From Candidatus Sabulitectum sp. (GTDB taxonomy: Bacteria; Fermentibacterota; Fermentibacteria; Fermentibacterales; JCC-6): 49,234 bases of DNA. A model generated the notes under the pieces. That model did not search any database. It had not been told where the DNA came from and was given only the letters and a program-made list of their open reading frames with translations. Shown piece by piece: positions 35,627 through 43,978 of the stretch. Position 1 is the first letter of the stretch. Each line of letters begins with the position of its first letter. A program made the translations under genes and the position numbers. Location of the stretch: assembly GCA_023145375.1 (NCBI GenBank), contig JAGLDY010000008.1, forward strand, positions 1-49,234, in the 5' to 3' direction.

Positions 35627-36007
35627 TTGGTTGTTGGAATAGGGATCGATACAGTTGATGTAGCTTCTTTCCGCAGTCGGCTTGATGACAGGCTGATCGA
35701 AGAGCTTTTCCTTCCGGCGGAAATTGAGTACTGCCGTTCTCAGGTAAGATACTGGGAAAACTTTGCAGCAAGGTTTGCCGCAAAGGAAGCGGCATTCAAG
35801 GCGCTGGGTACCGGACTCTCTTCAGGGCTTCGTTTCAGGGATATTGAGGTTGTAAAGGATACCGGTGCAGGCAGCATTTCAATAACGCTGCATGGCAAGG
35901 CAATTCAGGTTCAGAATGAAAAGAAAATACACAGCATGATCGTCTCCATTTCTCACACAAGAATCAACGCAATTGCTGTTGTCATTGCCCAGGGTAGATC
36001 AGTATAG
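35627..36007 (+). CDS. acpS: Holo-[acyl-carrier-protein] synthase
   Basis: About 126 residues, the normal AcpS length. Family motifs: GIGIDTVDVASFRSRL, then FLPAEIEYC, ENFAARFAAKEAAFKALGTG (magnesium and CoA site) and VSISHTRINAIAVVIA. It transfers phosphopantetheine from CoA to the ACP serine. The start is uncertain: TTG 35627 gives the usual VVGIGID beginning but has only a weak AGCAGG site. It lies just before the acyl-CoA synthetase/ACP operon, whose stand-alone ACP it could serve. Confidence 0.88.
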   Translation: MVVGIGIDTVDVASFRSRLDDRLIEELFLPAEIEYCRSQVRYWENFAARFAAKEAAFKALGTGLSSGLRFRDIEVVKDTGAGSISITLHGKAIQVQNEKKIHSMIVSISHTRINAIAVVIAQGRSV

Positions 36008-36089
36008 ACATCAATGGAGAATTCGGTTATTTGTACCTGATATACAGTTTGTATGAAGTCAGTATCAAGTTCGTGGGAGAACTCTTGTT

Positions 36090-36101
36090 TTGAGATCTCA
36101 A
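36090..36101. promoter_or_regulatory. 12-base perfect palindrome upstream of acyl-CoA synthetase gene
   Basis: TTGAGATCTCAA, reading the same on both strands, 20 bases before the TTG start at 36122. Possible operator; no clear -35/-10 pair was seen in the gap. Confidence 0.25.
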
Positions 36102-36121
36102 GCTTATTGAGAGGAGCGATT

Positions 36122-37864
36122 TTGAGTAATATTGGATCGTATGAAAAGAGAAGAGAGAACTTCAATTGGGATATTGCCAAAGAGGTTCTGGGATGGAAGG
36201 AAGGCGAGATACTAAACATCGGAGCAATGTGCTCCGACCGGATCTGCGCCCAGGGAAAAGGCGATAAGAAAGCTCTCATCTGGCAGGGTTTTGGCGGCAA
36301 GCAGAAAACCTACACATTCAATGACCTGAGAGTGCTCTCAAATGGGTTTGCAAAGTTCCTTCAGGATCTTGGAGTAGAGCCGGGAGAAAAGGTCTGCCTC
36401 TTCATGGACAAGATCCCGGAGCTGTACGTCTCTTTCCTTGGTGTTTTGAAGATGGGTGCGGTTGCTCAGCCTCTCTTTTCCGCTTTTGGTGATGAGTCGC
36501 TTGAAGTGAGACTTCTCAGCGCAGACACCAAAGTGATCTTTACAACCAGGAAGCATGTTAAGAAGGTTCGAAAGATACAGGACAGACTTCCAGCGCTTGA
36601 GAAGATCGTTGTGGTTGAAGGTAACCCCGCCAAGCTCAGAGATGAAGAGATCTACTTCAGCATGGAGGATTTTCGTGTTGAGGATTTTACCACCTTTGAA
36701 TCTGATGCGGGAACACCATCTGTGCTTCATTACACATCCGGAACCACAGGTCAGCCCAAGGGTGCCCAGCACGGCCACGGTTCTGTATGGGGACAGGCGC
36801 TCACCACTTCGTGGGTACTTGACCTGAAAGAGGACGATATTTACTGGTGCACAGCGGATCCCGGATGGGTCACAGGTACAAGCTACGGCATCATCGGCCC
36901 CTGGAGTCTTGGTGTAACGCAGTGCGTACTGGATTCCGGATTTACTTCCGCTGCCTGGTACCAGTTCATTCAGGACAACAGAGTTACAGTATGGTACTCT
37001 GCTCCCACCGCCATCAGATCTCTCATGCGTGACGGAGAAGCGCTCGTCAGGCAGTATGACCTTTCCAGCCTGAGACATCTGGCCTCAGTTGGTGAGCCCC
37101 TTAATGCCGAGGCGGTTATCTGGAGTGAAAAGGTCTACGGACTTGCGTTCCTTGATACATTCTGGCAGACCGAGACCGGTTCCATGATGATAACGAACTT
37201 CCCTGGTATGAAGATCAAACCCGGATCCATGGGAAAACCATTCCCGGGGATTGTTGCGGGAATTCTCGACCTGAAAACAAATGAGCCGGTTACAGAGCCC
37301 GGTACCGTTGGTTTGATAGCATTCAGACCAGGCTGGCCGTCCATGTTCAGAGAGTACGTGAAACAACCTGACATATACAGAAGTAAGTTTGTTGGTGCTG
37401 CAGATGATGCAATGCCTGCAGAGCTTCGCCTGGATGAATCTCTCTGGTACGTTTCCGGTGACAGGGCGAGTTTTGACAAAGACGGTTACTACTGGTTCGT
37501 CGGCAGGGATGACGATGTTATCAACACCGGTGGACACCTGGTGGGACCGTTTGAGATCGAGTCTGCTCTTGTGGAGCATGAAGCGATTGCAGAGGCTGCA
37601 GCCATTGGCAAGCCTGATGAGGTTAACATGGAAGTTGTCAAGGTGTTCGTTACTCTGAATCCAGGGTTCGAGCCATCTGATGACCTTGAGCTCAACATCA
37701 TGAACTTTATCAGAAAGAGGCTCTCTCCTCTTGCAATGCCTCAGGAAATAGAGTACAGCGAAAAGCTTCCCAAGACCCGTTCAGGCAAGATACTCAGAAG
37801 GTATCTAAAGGCACTGGAGTGGGGCGAGGAAGTTGGCGATCTTTCAACCCTTGAAGACGATTAA
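36122..37864 (+). CDS. AMP-forming acyl-CoA/acetyl-CoA synthetase-like ligase
   Basis: 580 residues from TTG 36122 (GAGAGGAG 5 bases upstream). ANL superfamily: P-loop TSGTTGQPKG (205-214), WCTADPGWVTGTSYGIIGPW, LASVGEPLN, DTFWQTETGS, SGDRASFDKDGYYWFVGRDD, and the C-terminal lysine in KTRSGKILRR (K556). The DPGWVTG and FWQTETG blocks resemble acetyl-CoA synthetases and medium-chain acyl-CoA synthetases. It is shorter than Acs (about 650) and has a different N-terminus. The next genes are an ACP and a Kbl-like synthase, so the acyl group may be loaded on ACP or CoA. Chain length cannot be read from sequence. Confidence 0.85.
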   Translation: MSNIGSYEKRRENFNWDIAKEVLGWKEGEILNIGAMCSDRICAQGKGDKKALIWQGFGGKQKTYTFNDLRVLSNGFAKFLQDLGVEPGEKVCLFMDKIPELYVSFLGVLKMGAVAQPLFSAFGDESLEVRLLSADTKVIFTTRKHVKKVRKIQDRLPALEKIVVVEGNPAKLRDEEIYFSMEDFRVEDFTTFESDAGTPSVLHYTSGTTGQPKGAQHGHGSVWGQALTTSWVLDLKEDDIYWCTADPGWVTGTSYGIIGPWSLGVTQCVLDSGFTSAAWYQFIQDNRVTVWYSAPTAIRSLMRDGEALVRQYDLSSLRHLASVGEPLNAEAVIWSEKVYGLAFLDTFWQTETGSMMITNFPGMKIKPGSMGKPFPGIVAGILDLKTNEPVTEPGTVGLIAFRPGWPSMFREYVKQPDIYRSKFVGAADDAMPAELRLDESLWYVSGDRASFDKDGYYWFVGRDDDVINTGGHLVGPFEIESALVEHEAIAEAAAIGKPDEVNMEVVKVFVTLNPGFEPSDDLELNIMNFIRKRLSPLAMPQEIEYSEKLPKTRSGKILRRYLKALEWGEEVGDLSTLEDD

Positions 37865-37878
37865 GGAAAGGAACTATC

Positions 37879-38130
37879 ATGGCTGATGAAATGAGAGACA
37901 TGGTTCTTGAGTATGTGATCGATGAGTATGTTGATGAAGATGATGATGAAGAAGTGAGTTTTGACACTCCTCTTATATCCTCGGGTATAGTTGACAGTTT
38001 CTCCATGGTTTCTCTGAAGGTTTTCCTTGAAAAGAAGTGTCATGTCTCTCTTCCCGACAAGGAAGCTACCCCGGAAGCTTTTAACACCGTTAACAAGATC
38101 TGTGAACTCGTTCGCAGATTCCAGGACTGA
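37879..38130 (+). CDS. Stand-alone acyl carrier protein
   Basis: 83 residues, acidic, with the phosphopantetheine attachment motif GIVDSFSM (serine 40; canonical GxDSL). Helix 1 is very acidic (VDEDDDEE). It lies 14 bases after the acyl-CoA synthetase and 11 bases before the oxoamine synthase, all on one strand. It is not the housekeeping AcpP by context (no fab genes), and probably carries the acyl group for this pathway. Confidence 0.85.
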   Translation: MADEMRDMVLEYVIDEYVDEDDDEEVSFDTPLISSGIVDSFSMVSLKVFLEKKCHVSLPDKEATPEAFNTVNKICELVRRFQD

Positions 38131-38141
38131 CAGGAGAGATA

Positions 38142-39389
38142 ATGGCTTACAGCGAAAAAGCGAGGAGTTTGTTCGCGGAAGACATTCAGGCGATCAGGGA
38201 CAAGGGTATTTACAAGGAGAAGAGATTTATCTGTTCTCCTCAGGATCCCGAGATCGAAGTTGAATATCCCGAGGGTGCTCCCAAAATGAAAGTACTGAAC
38301 TTCTGCGCCAATAACTACCTGGGGCTTTCCAATCATCCTGAGATAGTCAAGGCTGCTCATGAGGGTCTGGATGAACGGGGTTTTGGAATGAGCTCAGTTC
38401 GATTCATCTGTGGAACACAGGACATTCACAGAGAGCTTCAGGACAAGGTTTCTGATTTTCTTGGCATGGAAGATACTCTTCTCTTCCCGTCCTGTATGGA
38501 CGCAAATTCCGGTGTATTTGAATCTATCCTGGGTCCGGAGGATCTCATTCTGGCAGACAGGCTTATACATGCTTCTCTTATAGATGGCATTAAGCTCTGC
38601 TCTGCACAGTACGATACATTCAAGCACATGAACATGAAGCATCTCAGGAAAAAGCTGGAGCTTCACCAGGACAAGCGCCATGTTCTTGTTGTAACAGATG
38701 GTGTTTTTTCTATGGACGGTGATCTGGCTCCTCTTGATGAGATGTGCGATCTCTGTGATGAGTTTGGTGCAATGATCCTTGTTGATGATTCCCATGCTTC
38801 AGGTTTCATCGGCAGAACCGGCCGTGGAACTCATGAGCACTTTAACTGCATTGACCAGGTTGACCTTATCACCACTACCTTTGGTAAGGGTCTCGGGGGA
38901 GCTTCCGGTGGTTGTGTTTCAGGCAAGAAAGAGCTTATAGAGCTCTGTCGTCAGAATGCAAGGCCGTATCTTTTTTCAAACTCCATGGCACCGCCAATTG
39001 TTAATGCTTCCATCAAAGTCATGGATCTTGTAACAAAGGATACTGAACTCCGTGATAAGCTGGAATGGAATGCGGCTTACTTCCGTAAAGGTGTTGAGGA
39101 TGCAGGGCTCTGTGTTCGTCCGGGCAATACGCCCATTGTACCTGTAATGCTCTACAACGCAAAACTTGCAAATGATATGTCCAGGGATATGTATGCAGAG
39201 GGTATTTATGTCATAGGATTCTTCTTTCCTGTGGTACCTTCAGGTGCTGCAAGAATAAGAGTTCAGCTTTCTGCTGCACACACAAAGGAACAAATTGACA
39301 AAGCTGTTACCGCCTTTAAGAAGGTCGGTGAGAAGTACGGAATTCTTGGTCTGGACAAAAAGGGCATCATAGAAAAATACGGCATGTAG
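38142..39389 (+). CDS. kbl: Kbl-type alpha-oxoamine synthase (glycine C-acyltransferase family)
   Basis: 415 residues, PLP-dependent. Sequence is close to 2-amino-3-ketobutyrate CoA ligase: NFCANNYLGLSNHPEIV, GFGMSSVRFICGTQDIHREL, DALNHASIIDG equivalent DRLIHASLIDG, VVTDGVFSMDGDLAPL, VDDSHASGFIGRTGRGTHEH, and the PLP lysine K249 in TTTFGKGLGG. Kbl interconverts glycine plus acetyl-CoA with 2-amino-3-ketobutyrate (threonine breakdown), but there is no threonine dehydrogenase here. Linkage to an acyl-CoA synthetase and ACP raises acyl-ACP plus amino acid condensation as an alternative, as in serine palmitoyltransferase-like relatives. A terminator follows. Confidence 0.85.
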   Translation: MAYSEKARSLFAEDIQAIRDKGIYKEKRFICSPQDPEIEVEYPEGAPKMKVLNFCANNYLGLSNHPEIVKAAHEGLDERGFGMSSVRFICGTQDIHRELQDKVSDFLGMEDTLLFPSCMDANSGVFESILGPEDLILADRLIHASLIDGIKLCSAQYDTFKHMNMKHLRKKLELHQDKRHVLVVTDGVFSMDGDLAPLDEMCDLCDEFGAMILVDDSHASGFIGRTGRGTHEHFNCIDQVDLITTTFGKGLGGASGGCVSGKKELIELCRQNARPYLFSNSMAPPIVNASIKVMDLVTKDTELRDKLEWNAAYFRKGVEDAGLCVRPGNTPIVPVMLYNAKLANDMSRDMYAEGIYVIGFFFPVVPSGAARIRVQLSAAHTKEQIDKAVTAFKKVGEKYGILGLDKKGIIEKYGM

Positions 39390-39400
39390 CCGTTGATGAA

Positions 39401-39427
39401 GGGGGGCGCTTCGGTGCTCCCCTTTTT
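39401..39427 (+). terminator. Rho-independent terminator, UUCG tetraloop
   Basis: GGGGGGCGC (39401-39409), loop TTCG, GTGCTCCCC (39414-39422), then TTTTT. It ends the ligase-ACP-Kbl operon and lies directly before satP copy 1. Confidence 0.85.
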
Positions 39428-39448
39428 CCTGATCGGAGGGAAACTGAA

Positions 39449-40003
39449 TTGAGCGAAAACAAGCTGGCGAATCCTGCTCCACTTGGGCTTATGGGATTTG
39501 GAATGACCACAGTTCTTTTAAACATTCACAATGCCGGATTCTTCCCCATGGACACTATGATCCTTGCCATGGGTGTCTTTTATGGAGGAATGGCTCAGAT
39601 CATAGCTGGTATCATGGAGTTCAAGAAGGGTAACACCTTTGGAACAACCGCTTTCACAAGTTACGGATTCTTCTGGCTTACCCTTGTGTTCATTATCCTG
39701 AAAGGCGGGGGTGACAGAGTGTTCATGGGCTGGTATCTCTTTATGTGGGGTCTCCTTACATTCTGGTTGTGGTTCGGCACATTCGGCAAGAACAGAGCTG
39801 TGCAGACCGTGTTCTTCACACTCACTGTTCTCTTCTGGCTTCTTGCGGTTGGTCACTGGTTCGAGATGCCTGCAGCCTTCAATAACTTCACTGGATTCGA
39901 AGGCATATTCTGTGGTCTTTCCGCCATTTACCTTGCTGCAGCTGAGGTGCTTAATGAAGACAAGGGAAGAACCGTGCTGCCCATGGGTATAATTAAGAAT
40001 TAA
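39449..40003 (+). CDS. satP: SatP/YaaH-family acetate/succinate channel (copy 1)
   Basis: 184 residues from TTG 39449 (CGGAGGG 7 bases upstream); the start is supported by the identical N-terminus of copy 2. GPR1/FUN34/YaaH signature NPAPLGLMGFGMTTVLLN, six membrane helices, GGMAQIIAGIMEFKKGNTFG and FTSYGFFWLTLVF. This family moves acetate and succinate through a hexameric channel. Linked to an acyl/acetyl-CoA synthetase, it suggests acetate uptake or release at this locus. Confidence 0.92.
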   Translation: MSENKLANPAPLGLMGFGMTTVLLNIHNAGFFPMDTMILAMGVFYGGMAQIIAGIMEFKKGNTFGTTAFTSYGFFWLTLVFIILKGGGDRVFMGWYLFMWGLLTFWLWFGTFGKNRAVQTVFFTLTVLFWLLAVGHWFEMPAAFNNFTGFEGIFCGLSAIYLAAAEVLNEDKGRTVLPMGIIKN

Positions 40004-40021
40004 CATTTGTGAATTCGCATT

Positions 40022-40052
40022 GCGGGGGATCTCAGGATCCCCCGCTTTTTTA
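40022..40052 (+). terminator. Rho-independent terminator
   Basis: Perfect 10-base stem GCGGGGGATC (40022-40031), loop TCAG, GATCCCCCGC (40036-40045), then TTTTTTAT. It separates the two satP genes into independent units. Confidence 0.9.
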
Positions 40053-40082
40053 TTGACAAACCTGCTCTCGGCATTGTAGAAT
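40053..40082 (+). promoter_or_regulatory. Strong sigma70 promoter of satP copy 2
   Basis: TTGACA (40053-40058), 18-base spacer, TAGAAT (40077-40082). It starts directly after the preceding terminator's T-run; the ATG is 56 bases downstream. Confidence 0.7.
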
Positions 40083-40137
40083 CGCCCCTTGAATCGATGC
40101 TGAACGGACATCTGACAAATTACTGAGAGGAAATGAG

Positions 40138-40695
40138 ATGAGCGAAAACAAGCTGGCAAATCCGGCACCTCTGGGTCTCATGGGATTCGGAATGACCACA
40201 GTGCTTCTGAACATTCACAACGCAGGTTTCTTTACCCTGAATGACCCCAGTATTCTTTCACTGGGGATCCTTTACGGTGGTATTGCCCAGGTTATTGCAG
40301 GTATCATGGAGTTCAAGAAAGGTAACACATTCGGAACAACTGCTTTCACCAGTTTCGGATTCTTCTGGATAACACTTGTGTTCATTATCATGAAGGGCGG
40401 GGCTGATAAGATCTTCCTTGGCTGGTACCTGTTCATGTGGGGACTTCTCGCTTTCTGGCTCTGGTTCGCAACCTTCGGTAAGCACAGAGCTATTCAGGTT
40501 GTATTTGCATCAGTTACTCTTCTCTTCTGGCTTCTGGCTGTGGATCACTGGTTCACAATGCCCTCTTTCTTCGTTAAGATCGCCGGCTATGAGGGAATCC
40601 TCTGCGGTCTTTCCGCAGTCTATCTTGCCGCTGCTGAAGTTCTCAATGAAGACAAAGGCAGAACTGTACTTCCAATAGGGATCATAAAGAAGTAA
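40138..40695 (+). CDS. satP: SatP/YaaH-family acetate/succinate channel (copy 2)
   Basis: 185 residues, ATG 40138 with GAGAGGAA upstream. The first 32 residues are identical to copy 1 at the protein level, while codons differ at many third positions, so the duplication is old and the protein sequence is under selection. Central loops differ (FFTLNDPSILSLG against FFPMDTMILAMG). It has its own promoter and terminator, so the two copies can be expressed differently. Confidence 0.92.
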   Translation: MSENKLANPAPLGLMGFGMTTVLLNIHNAGFFTLNDPSILSLGILYGGIAQVIAGIMEFKKGNTFGTTAFTSFGFFWITLVFIIMKGGADKIFLGWYLFMWGLLAFWLWFATFGKHRAIQVVFASVTLLFWLLAVDHWFTMPSFFVKIAGYEGILCGLSAVYLAAAEVLNEDKGRTVLPIGIIKK

Positions 40696-40715
40696 CTTAA
40701 AGGAAATAGACCCTG

Positions 40716-40741
40716 GGGGAGTCTTCGGACTCCCCTTTTTT
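40716..40741 (+). terminator. Rho-independent terminator, UUCG tetraloop
   Basis: GGGGAGTC (40716-40723), loop TTCG, GACTCCCC (40728-40735), TTTTTT. It ends satP copy 2. Confidence 0.9.
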
Positions 40742-40848
40742 AGAATCCTGCTCCTGCTTGAGGTGAAGGCTCCTTTGGCTTCCATTAAGGAATTGGTAGC
40801 CAGTATATTCAGGTTGATAGTATCACTTATGCAGAAGGGGAAGATCAA

Positions 40849-41430
40849 ATGGCCGGAAAGGTTCCGTCTAGAGAAGAAGCTTTTTCCTTACTGGAAGAAT
40901 TCAATAAAAGCGAATCGCTGATTAAACATGCTCTTTCTGTCGAGGCAGTAATGCGTTACCTGGCATTGAAGAAGGGTGAAGATCCTGACAGGTGGGGAGT
41001 TATCGGCCTGATACATGATCTTGACTACGAAATGTTCCCGGAACAGCATTGTACAAAAACCCGTGAGATCCTTGAGGAGAGAGACTGGCCGGAGGATTAT
41101 GTGAGGGCAGTGGTATCTCATGCGTGGGGTATCTGCAGTGATGTGAGGCCGGAGTCTGTAATGGAGAAATACCTGTATGCAATTGACGAGCTTACAGGGC
41201 TGGTGACTGCCTGTGTTCTAGTGAGACCTTCCCGGAGCCTTATGGACCTGAAAGTTAAGTCTGTAAAGAAGAAGTGGAAGAACAGACATTTTGCCGCAGG
41301 TGCCAACCGTGAGGTTATGGAAAAAGGCGCTGAGATGCTGGGAATCGAGATACCCGAGCTGATCCAGGATGTGATTGACGGCATGAGGACAGTGGCTGGC
41401 GATCTGGGACTTGACGGGGACAAGGTATGA
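40849..41430 (+). CDS. HD-domain (HDIG-type) putative phosphohydrolase
   Basis: 193 residues. HD superfamily metal site: LIKHALSVEAVMRYLA (first histidine), VIGLIHDLDYEMFPEQH (HD pair), AVVSHAWG (later histidine) and AIDELTGL (aspartate). Stand-alone HDIG proteins of this size hydrolyse nucleotides or other phosphoesters; the substrate is unknown. The stop overlaps the DUF554 gene by 4 bases. Confidence 0.8.
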   Translation: MAGKVPSREEAFSLLEEFNKSESLIKHALSVEAVMRYLALKKGEDPDRWGVIGLIHDLDYEMFPEQHCTKTREILEERDWPEDYVRAVVSHAWGICSDVRPESVMEKYLYAIDELTGLVTACVLVRPSRSLMDLKVKSVKKKWKNRHFAAGANREVMEKGAEMLGIEIPELIQDVIDGMRTVAGDLGLDGDKV

Positions 41431-42128
41431 CAGGCACTCTTGTGAACACAGCCACTGTGCTGGTTGGCGGGATACTTGGCACTTTGCTGGGGAAGGGGCT
41501 TTCAGAACGTATACGGGACACTGTAATGACTGGTATGAGTCTGGTGGTAATCGCCCTTGGTATGAAGATGGCACTTGAAACATCCAATATTCTCATAGTT
41601 CTTGGAAGCATTACCATTGGAGGCATACTCGGTGAACTGATGCATCTTCAGCGGCATCTCGATTCTTTAGGAAAGTGGCTGGGGAATGTTACATCCCGGT
41701 TCCCATTCCTGTCCAGAGGTAATTTCAGCCAGGGGTTTGTTACAGCCAGCCTGGTGTTCTGTGTGGGACCCATGACCATCCTCGGTTCAATCCAGGACGG
41801 TCTTTCAGGAGACAGCTCCCTTCTCATGGTGAAAAGCGTTCTGGATGGATTTGCAGCCATGGCGTTTGCCAGCGCAATGGGAATGGGTGTTACCTTTTCC
41901 GCTCTTACCGTTCTTGTTGTGCAGGGGTCTTTAACACTGGGCTCATCTCTTTTCAGTGAGATACTCACAGAAGGAATGATCTCAGAACTTACCGCCACAG
42001 GCGGTGTGATCATGCTTGGTATTGCTGTGCACATGCTTGAACTGAAAAAGATCAGACTGGCTAATTTTCTCCCTGCGCTGGTTATCGCTCCCCTGATCGT
42101 CTGGATTTCAGGTATAATTCAGGGGTAG
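41427..42128 (+). CDS. DUF554 (YqgA-like) membrane protein
   Basis: 233 residues, six to seven membrane helices. DUF554 features: GTLVNTATVLVGGILGTLLG at the start, then GGILGELMHL, GFVTASLVFCVGPMTILGSI and QDGLSGDSSLLMVKSVLDGF. The family is proposed to be transporters, function unproved. Translationally coupled (ATGA) to the HD protein. Confidence 0.85.
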   Translation: MTGTLVNTATVLVGGILGTLLGKGLSERIRDTVMTGMSLVVIALGMKMALETSNILIVLGSITIGGILGELMHLQRHLDSLGKWLGNVTSRFPFLSRGNFSQGFVTASLVFCVGPMTILGSIQDGLSGDSSLLMVKSVLDGFAAMAFASAMGMGVTFSALTVLVVQGSLTLGSSLFSEILTEGMISELTATGGVIMLGIAVHMLELKKIRLANFLPALVIAPLIVWISGIIQG

Positions 42129-42175
42129 CTGTTGAGTACTGCACTGAAGGTTCTTTCAGAGCGGACAGACTGTTA

Positions 42176-42967
42176 ATGGGCATTGAAGATTGGATTTTTT
42201 TGAATAAAGCTGTTTTTTTTGTGATACTTGTGCTGGCAGGAGCCGGGTTGGGATTTCTTTCCGGAATAATCTCTGCGCCGATGGTATTTGATACTCCTGT
42301 GTTCATCTCATCCATGGGGGCGTCCGCTGTACCTGTAACTGTACCGGATGTTCTTGGTATGACTAGATCCGGGGCACAGAGCAGTATTGAAGGGGGCAAC
42401 CTTGTTCTTGCAGGTCAGTGGACAGAGTACGGTGATTTTGAAACCATGGGACTGGTAGTCAGGCAGGATCCGCCTCCTGGAACTCAGGTTCCACAGGGAG
42501 CTCCAGTTAACATCTTCTGGAATGTTGGTCCTCTTTTCAGACCCTTCTTTCCGGATTCCATTATCGGTCTTTCAGCCAGCAGGGCTGAAGAAAAGATAGC
42601 AGACTGGCAGCTTTACACTGCAGGCAGAACCAGAATTCCACATCCTTCCATTCCTGAGGGAGTTGTCATTGCGGTTGCTCCATGGTTTGCAGAGAGCATT
42701 TCAGTAAAACGACCGGTGAGACTGCTTGTCTCTTCCGGCTGGACAGGCGTGCCTGTTCTTGTGGGTCTCAGGGTTGCTGAGGCTGACAGTATCCTAAGCG
42801 GCAGAAGACTGGTCATGAAGATAATTGAGGAGCGGGCTGTCACTGACATTCTTAAGGAAGGCACTATTCTGGAGCAATTCCCCTACTCCGGAGAGCAGTA
42901 TATGCAGGGTGACACTGTTTCTGTGGTCACAGGTGCTGTTGGAGCCGGGGGATGGGGAGAGTGGTAA
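42176..42967 (+). CDS. Membrane-anchored triple-PASTA protein
   Basis: 263 residues: one N-terminal membrane helix (about 11-33), then three PASTA-like repeats (about 53-117, 122-187, 190-254; VPDVLGMTRSGAQSSIE, IIGLSASRAEEKIADW, LVGLRVAEADSILSG). PASTA domains bind peptidoglycan fragments and are usually joined to a Ser/Thr kinase or a penicillin-binding protein; neither is present. The order PASTA-rpe is often seen downstream of PBP/kinase genes. Its stop overlaps the rpe ATG (TAATG). Confidence 0.8.
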   Translation: MGIEDWIFLNKAVFFVILVLAGAGLGFLSGIISAPMVFDTPVFISSMGASAVPVTVPDVLGMTRSGAQSSIEGGNLVLAGQWTEYGDFETMGLVVRQDPPPGTQVPQGAPVNIFWNVGPLFRPFFPDSIIGLSASRAEEKIADWQLYTAGRTRIPHPSIPEGVVIAVAPWFAESISVKRPVRLLVSSGWTGVPVLVGLRVAEADSILSGRRLVMKIIEERAVTDILKEGTILEQFPYSGEQYMQGDTVSVVTGAVGAGGWGEW

Positions 42968-43626
42968 TGAAAGCAATTGTAGCTCCTTCAATTCTGGGAT
43001 GTGATCACGGAGAACTGGCCAGTGCTGCTGCAGGGCTGGAAAAAGACGGAGCAGACTGGATACATCTGGATGTTATGGATGGCGTTTTTGTACCTGTTCT
43101 TACCTTTGGTGCCGGAGTTGCCAGGTCAATATGTTCTAAAGTTTCAATTCCTGTGGATGCCCATCTCATGGTGGAATGTCCTGCAGAGCTTATTGAGTCT
43201 TTTGCAAAGGCTGGATGCAGATACATAACCATCCATCCAGAGTCATCTGAGAAACACATTCACAAGGTTCTGGGAAGCATCAGAGAACTTGGCTGTTCCC
43301 CGGGGCTGGCTCTTAACCCTGCAACCCCACCTGATATCATTCGCTGGGTTGCCGACCTGGTTGACCTTGTACTGATCATGACTGTAAATCCTGGATACGG
43401 TGGCCAGAAGCACCTTTCTTCCATGCACAGCAAAGTCCGTGCAGTTAGAAGAATTCTGGACGAATCGGGTCGGGAAGATGTTCTTATCTCAATTGACGGG
43501 GGTGTTGATTCCTCCAATGCCGGGAAGCTGGTTGATGCTGGTGCATCTGTTCTGGTCAGTGGTTCATACATCACTTCATCTTCAGACAGTGCCCTGGCAA
43601 TAGAATCATTAAAGGTTACCAGGTGA
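42967..43626 (+). CDS. rpe: Ribulose-phosphate 3-epimerase
   Basis: 219 residues from ATG 42967. TIM-barrel epimerase motifs: APSILGCDHGEL, WIHLDVMDGVFVP, VDAHLMVE, ITIHPES, LIMTVNPGYGGQ and ISIDGGV. It interconverts ribulose-5-P and xylulose-5-P in the pentose phosphate pathway, with the metal ligands in DVMDG, HLM and DGG all kept. An earlier in-frame ATG (42952) lies inside the PASTA gene. Confidence 0.93.
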   Translation: MKAIVAPSILGCDHGELASAAAGLEKDGADWIHLDVMDGVFVPVLTFGAGVARSICSKVSIPVDAHLMVECPAELIESFAKAGCRYITIHPESSEKHIHKVLGSIRELGCSPGLALNPATPPDIIRWVADLVDLVLIMTVNPGYGGQKHLSSMHSKVRAVRRILDESGREDVLISIDGGVDSSNAGKLVDAGASVLVSGSYITSSSDSALAIESLKVTR

Positions 43627-43943
43627 GGAACATACTTGTAGTTGCAGGTGCTGTTCTTCTTCTTTTCCTTTCAGTATGGGGCTGTGGTTCTTCAACCTCA
43701 ACTATTGATCAGATAACAGGCAGGGTGAACAGGAATAAATGCAGGATCAACCGTGAATGCCTTATTATTCAAATAGAGGATCTGGAGTATCATATGGACA
43801 CAACTTTTGCCGGGATCCCGCTGGATCTTCTGGCTGACTCTTTAGTTGCTTGTCCGGAGAGCCTTCAGCCGTACACGCTCTCGGCGGATGGAAATGACAG
43901 AATGATCACTTGTCCTTCGGGCCATGGAGAATCTTCTTTCTGA
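43623..43943 (+). CDS. Small lipoprotein of unknown function
   Basis: 106 residues from GTG 43623 (GTGA overlap with rpe). Lipoprotein signal with lipobox SVWGC near residue 21. The mature part has two cysteine-bearing segments (NKCRINREC and CPESLQPY) and ends with CPSGHGESSF, which resembles the C-terminal loop of some pseudopilins. Coupling to rpe is probably positional only. Confidence 0.55.
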   Translation: MRNILVVAGAVLLLFLSVWGCGSSTSTIDQITGRVNRNKCRINRECLIIQIEDLEYHMDTTFAGIPLDLLADSLVACPESLQPYTLSADGNDRMITCPSGHGESSF

Positions 43944-43950
43944 CCGCCCT

Positions 43951-43978
43951 TTGACAGAGCATTCCATTTTATTATAAT
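43951..43978 (+). promoter_or_regulatory. Perfect-consensus sigma70 promoter of the ffh-rplS operon
   Basis: TTGACA (43951-43956), 16-base spacer, TATAAT (43973-43978). Transcription would start near 43985, giving an 87-base leader before the ffh TTG. Confidence 0.75.

Noticed and set aside
36338..37078. 246-codon minus-strand open frame
   Set aside because: Antisense shadow of the acyl-CoA ligase gene.
39518..40168. 216-codon minus-strand open frame
   Set aside because: Antisense to satP copy 1; it also crosses a strong terminator and promoter.
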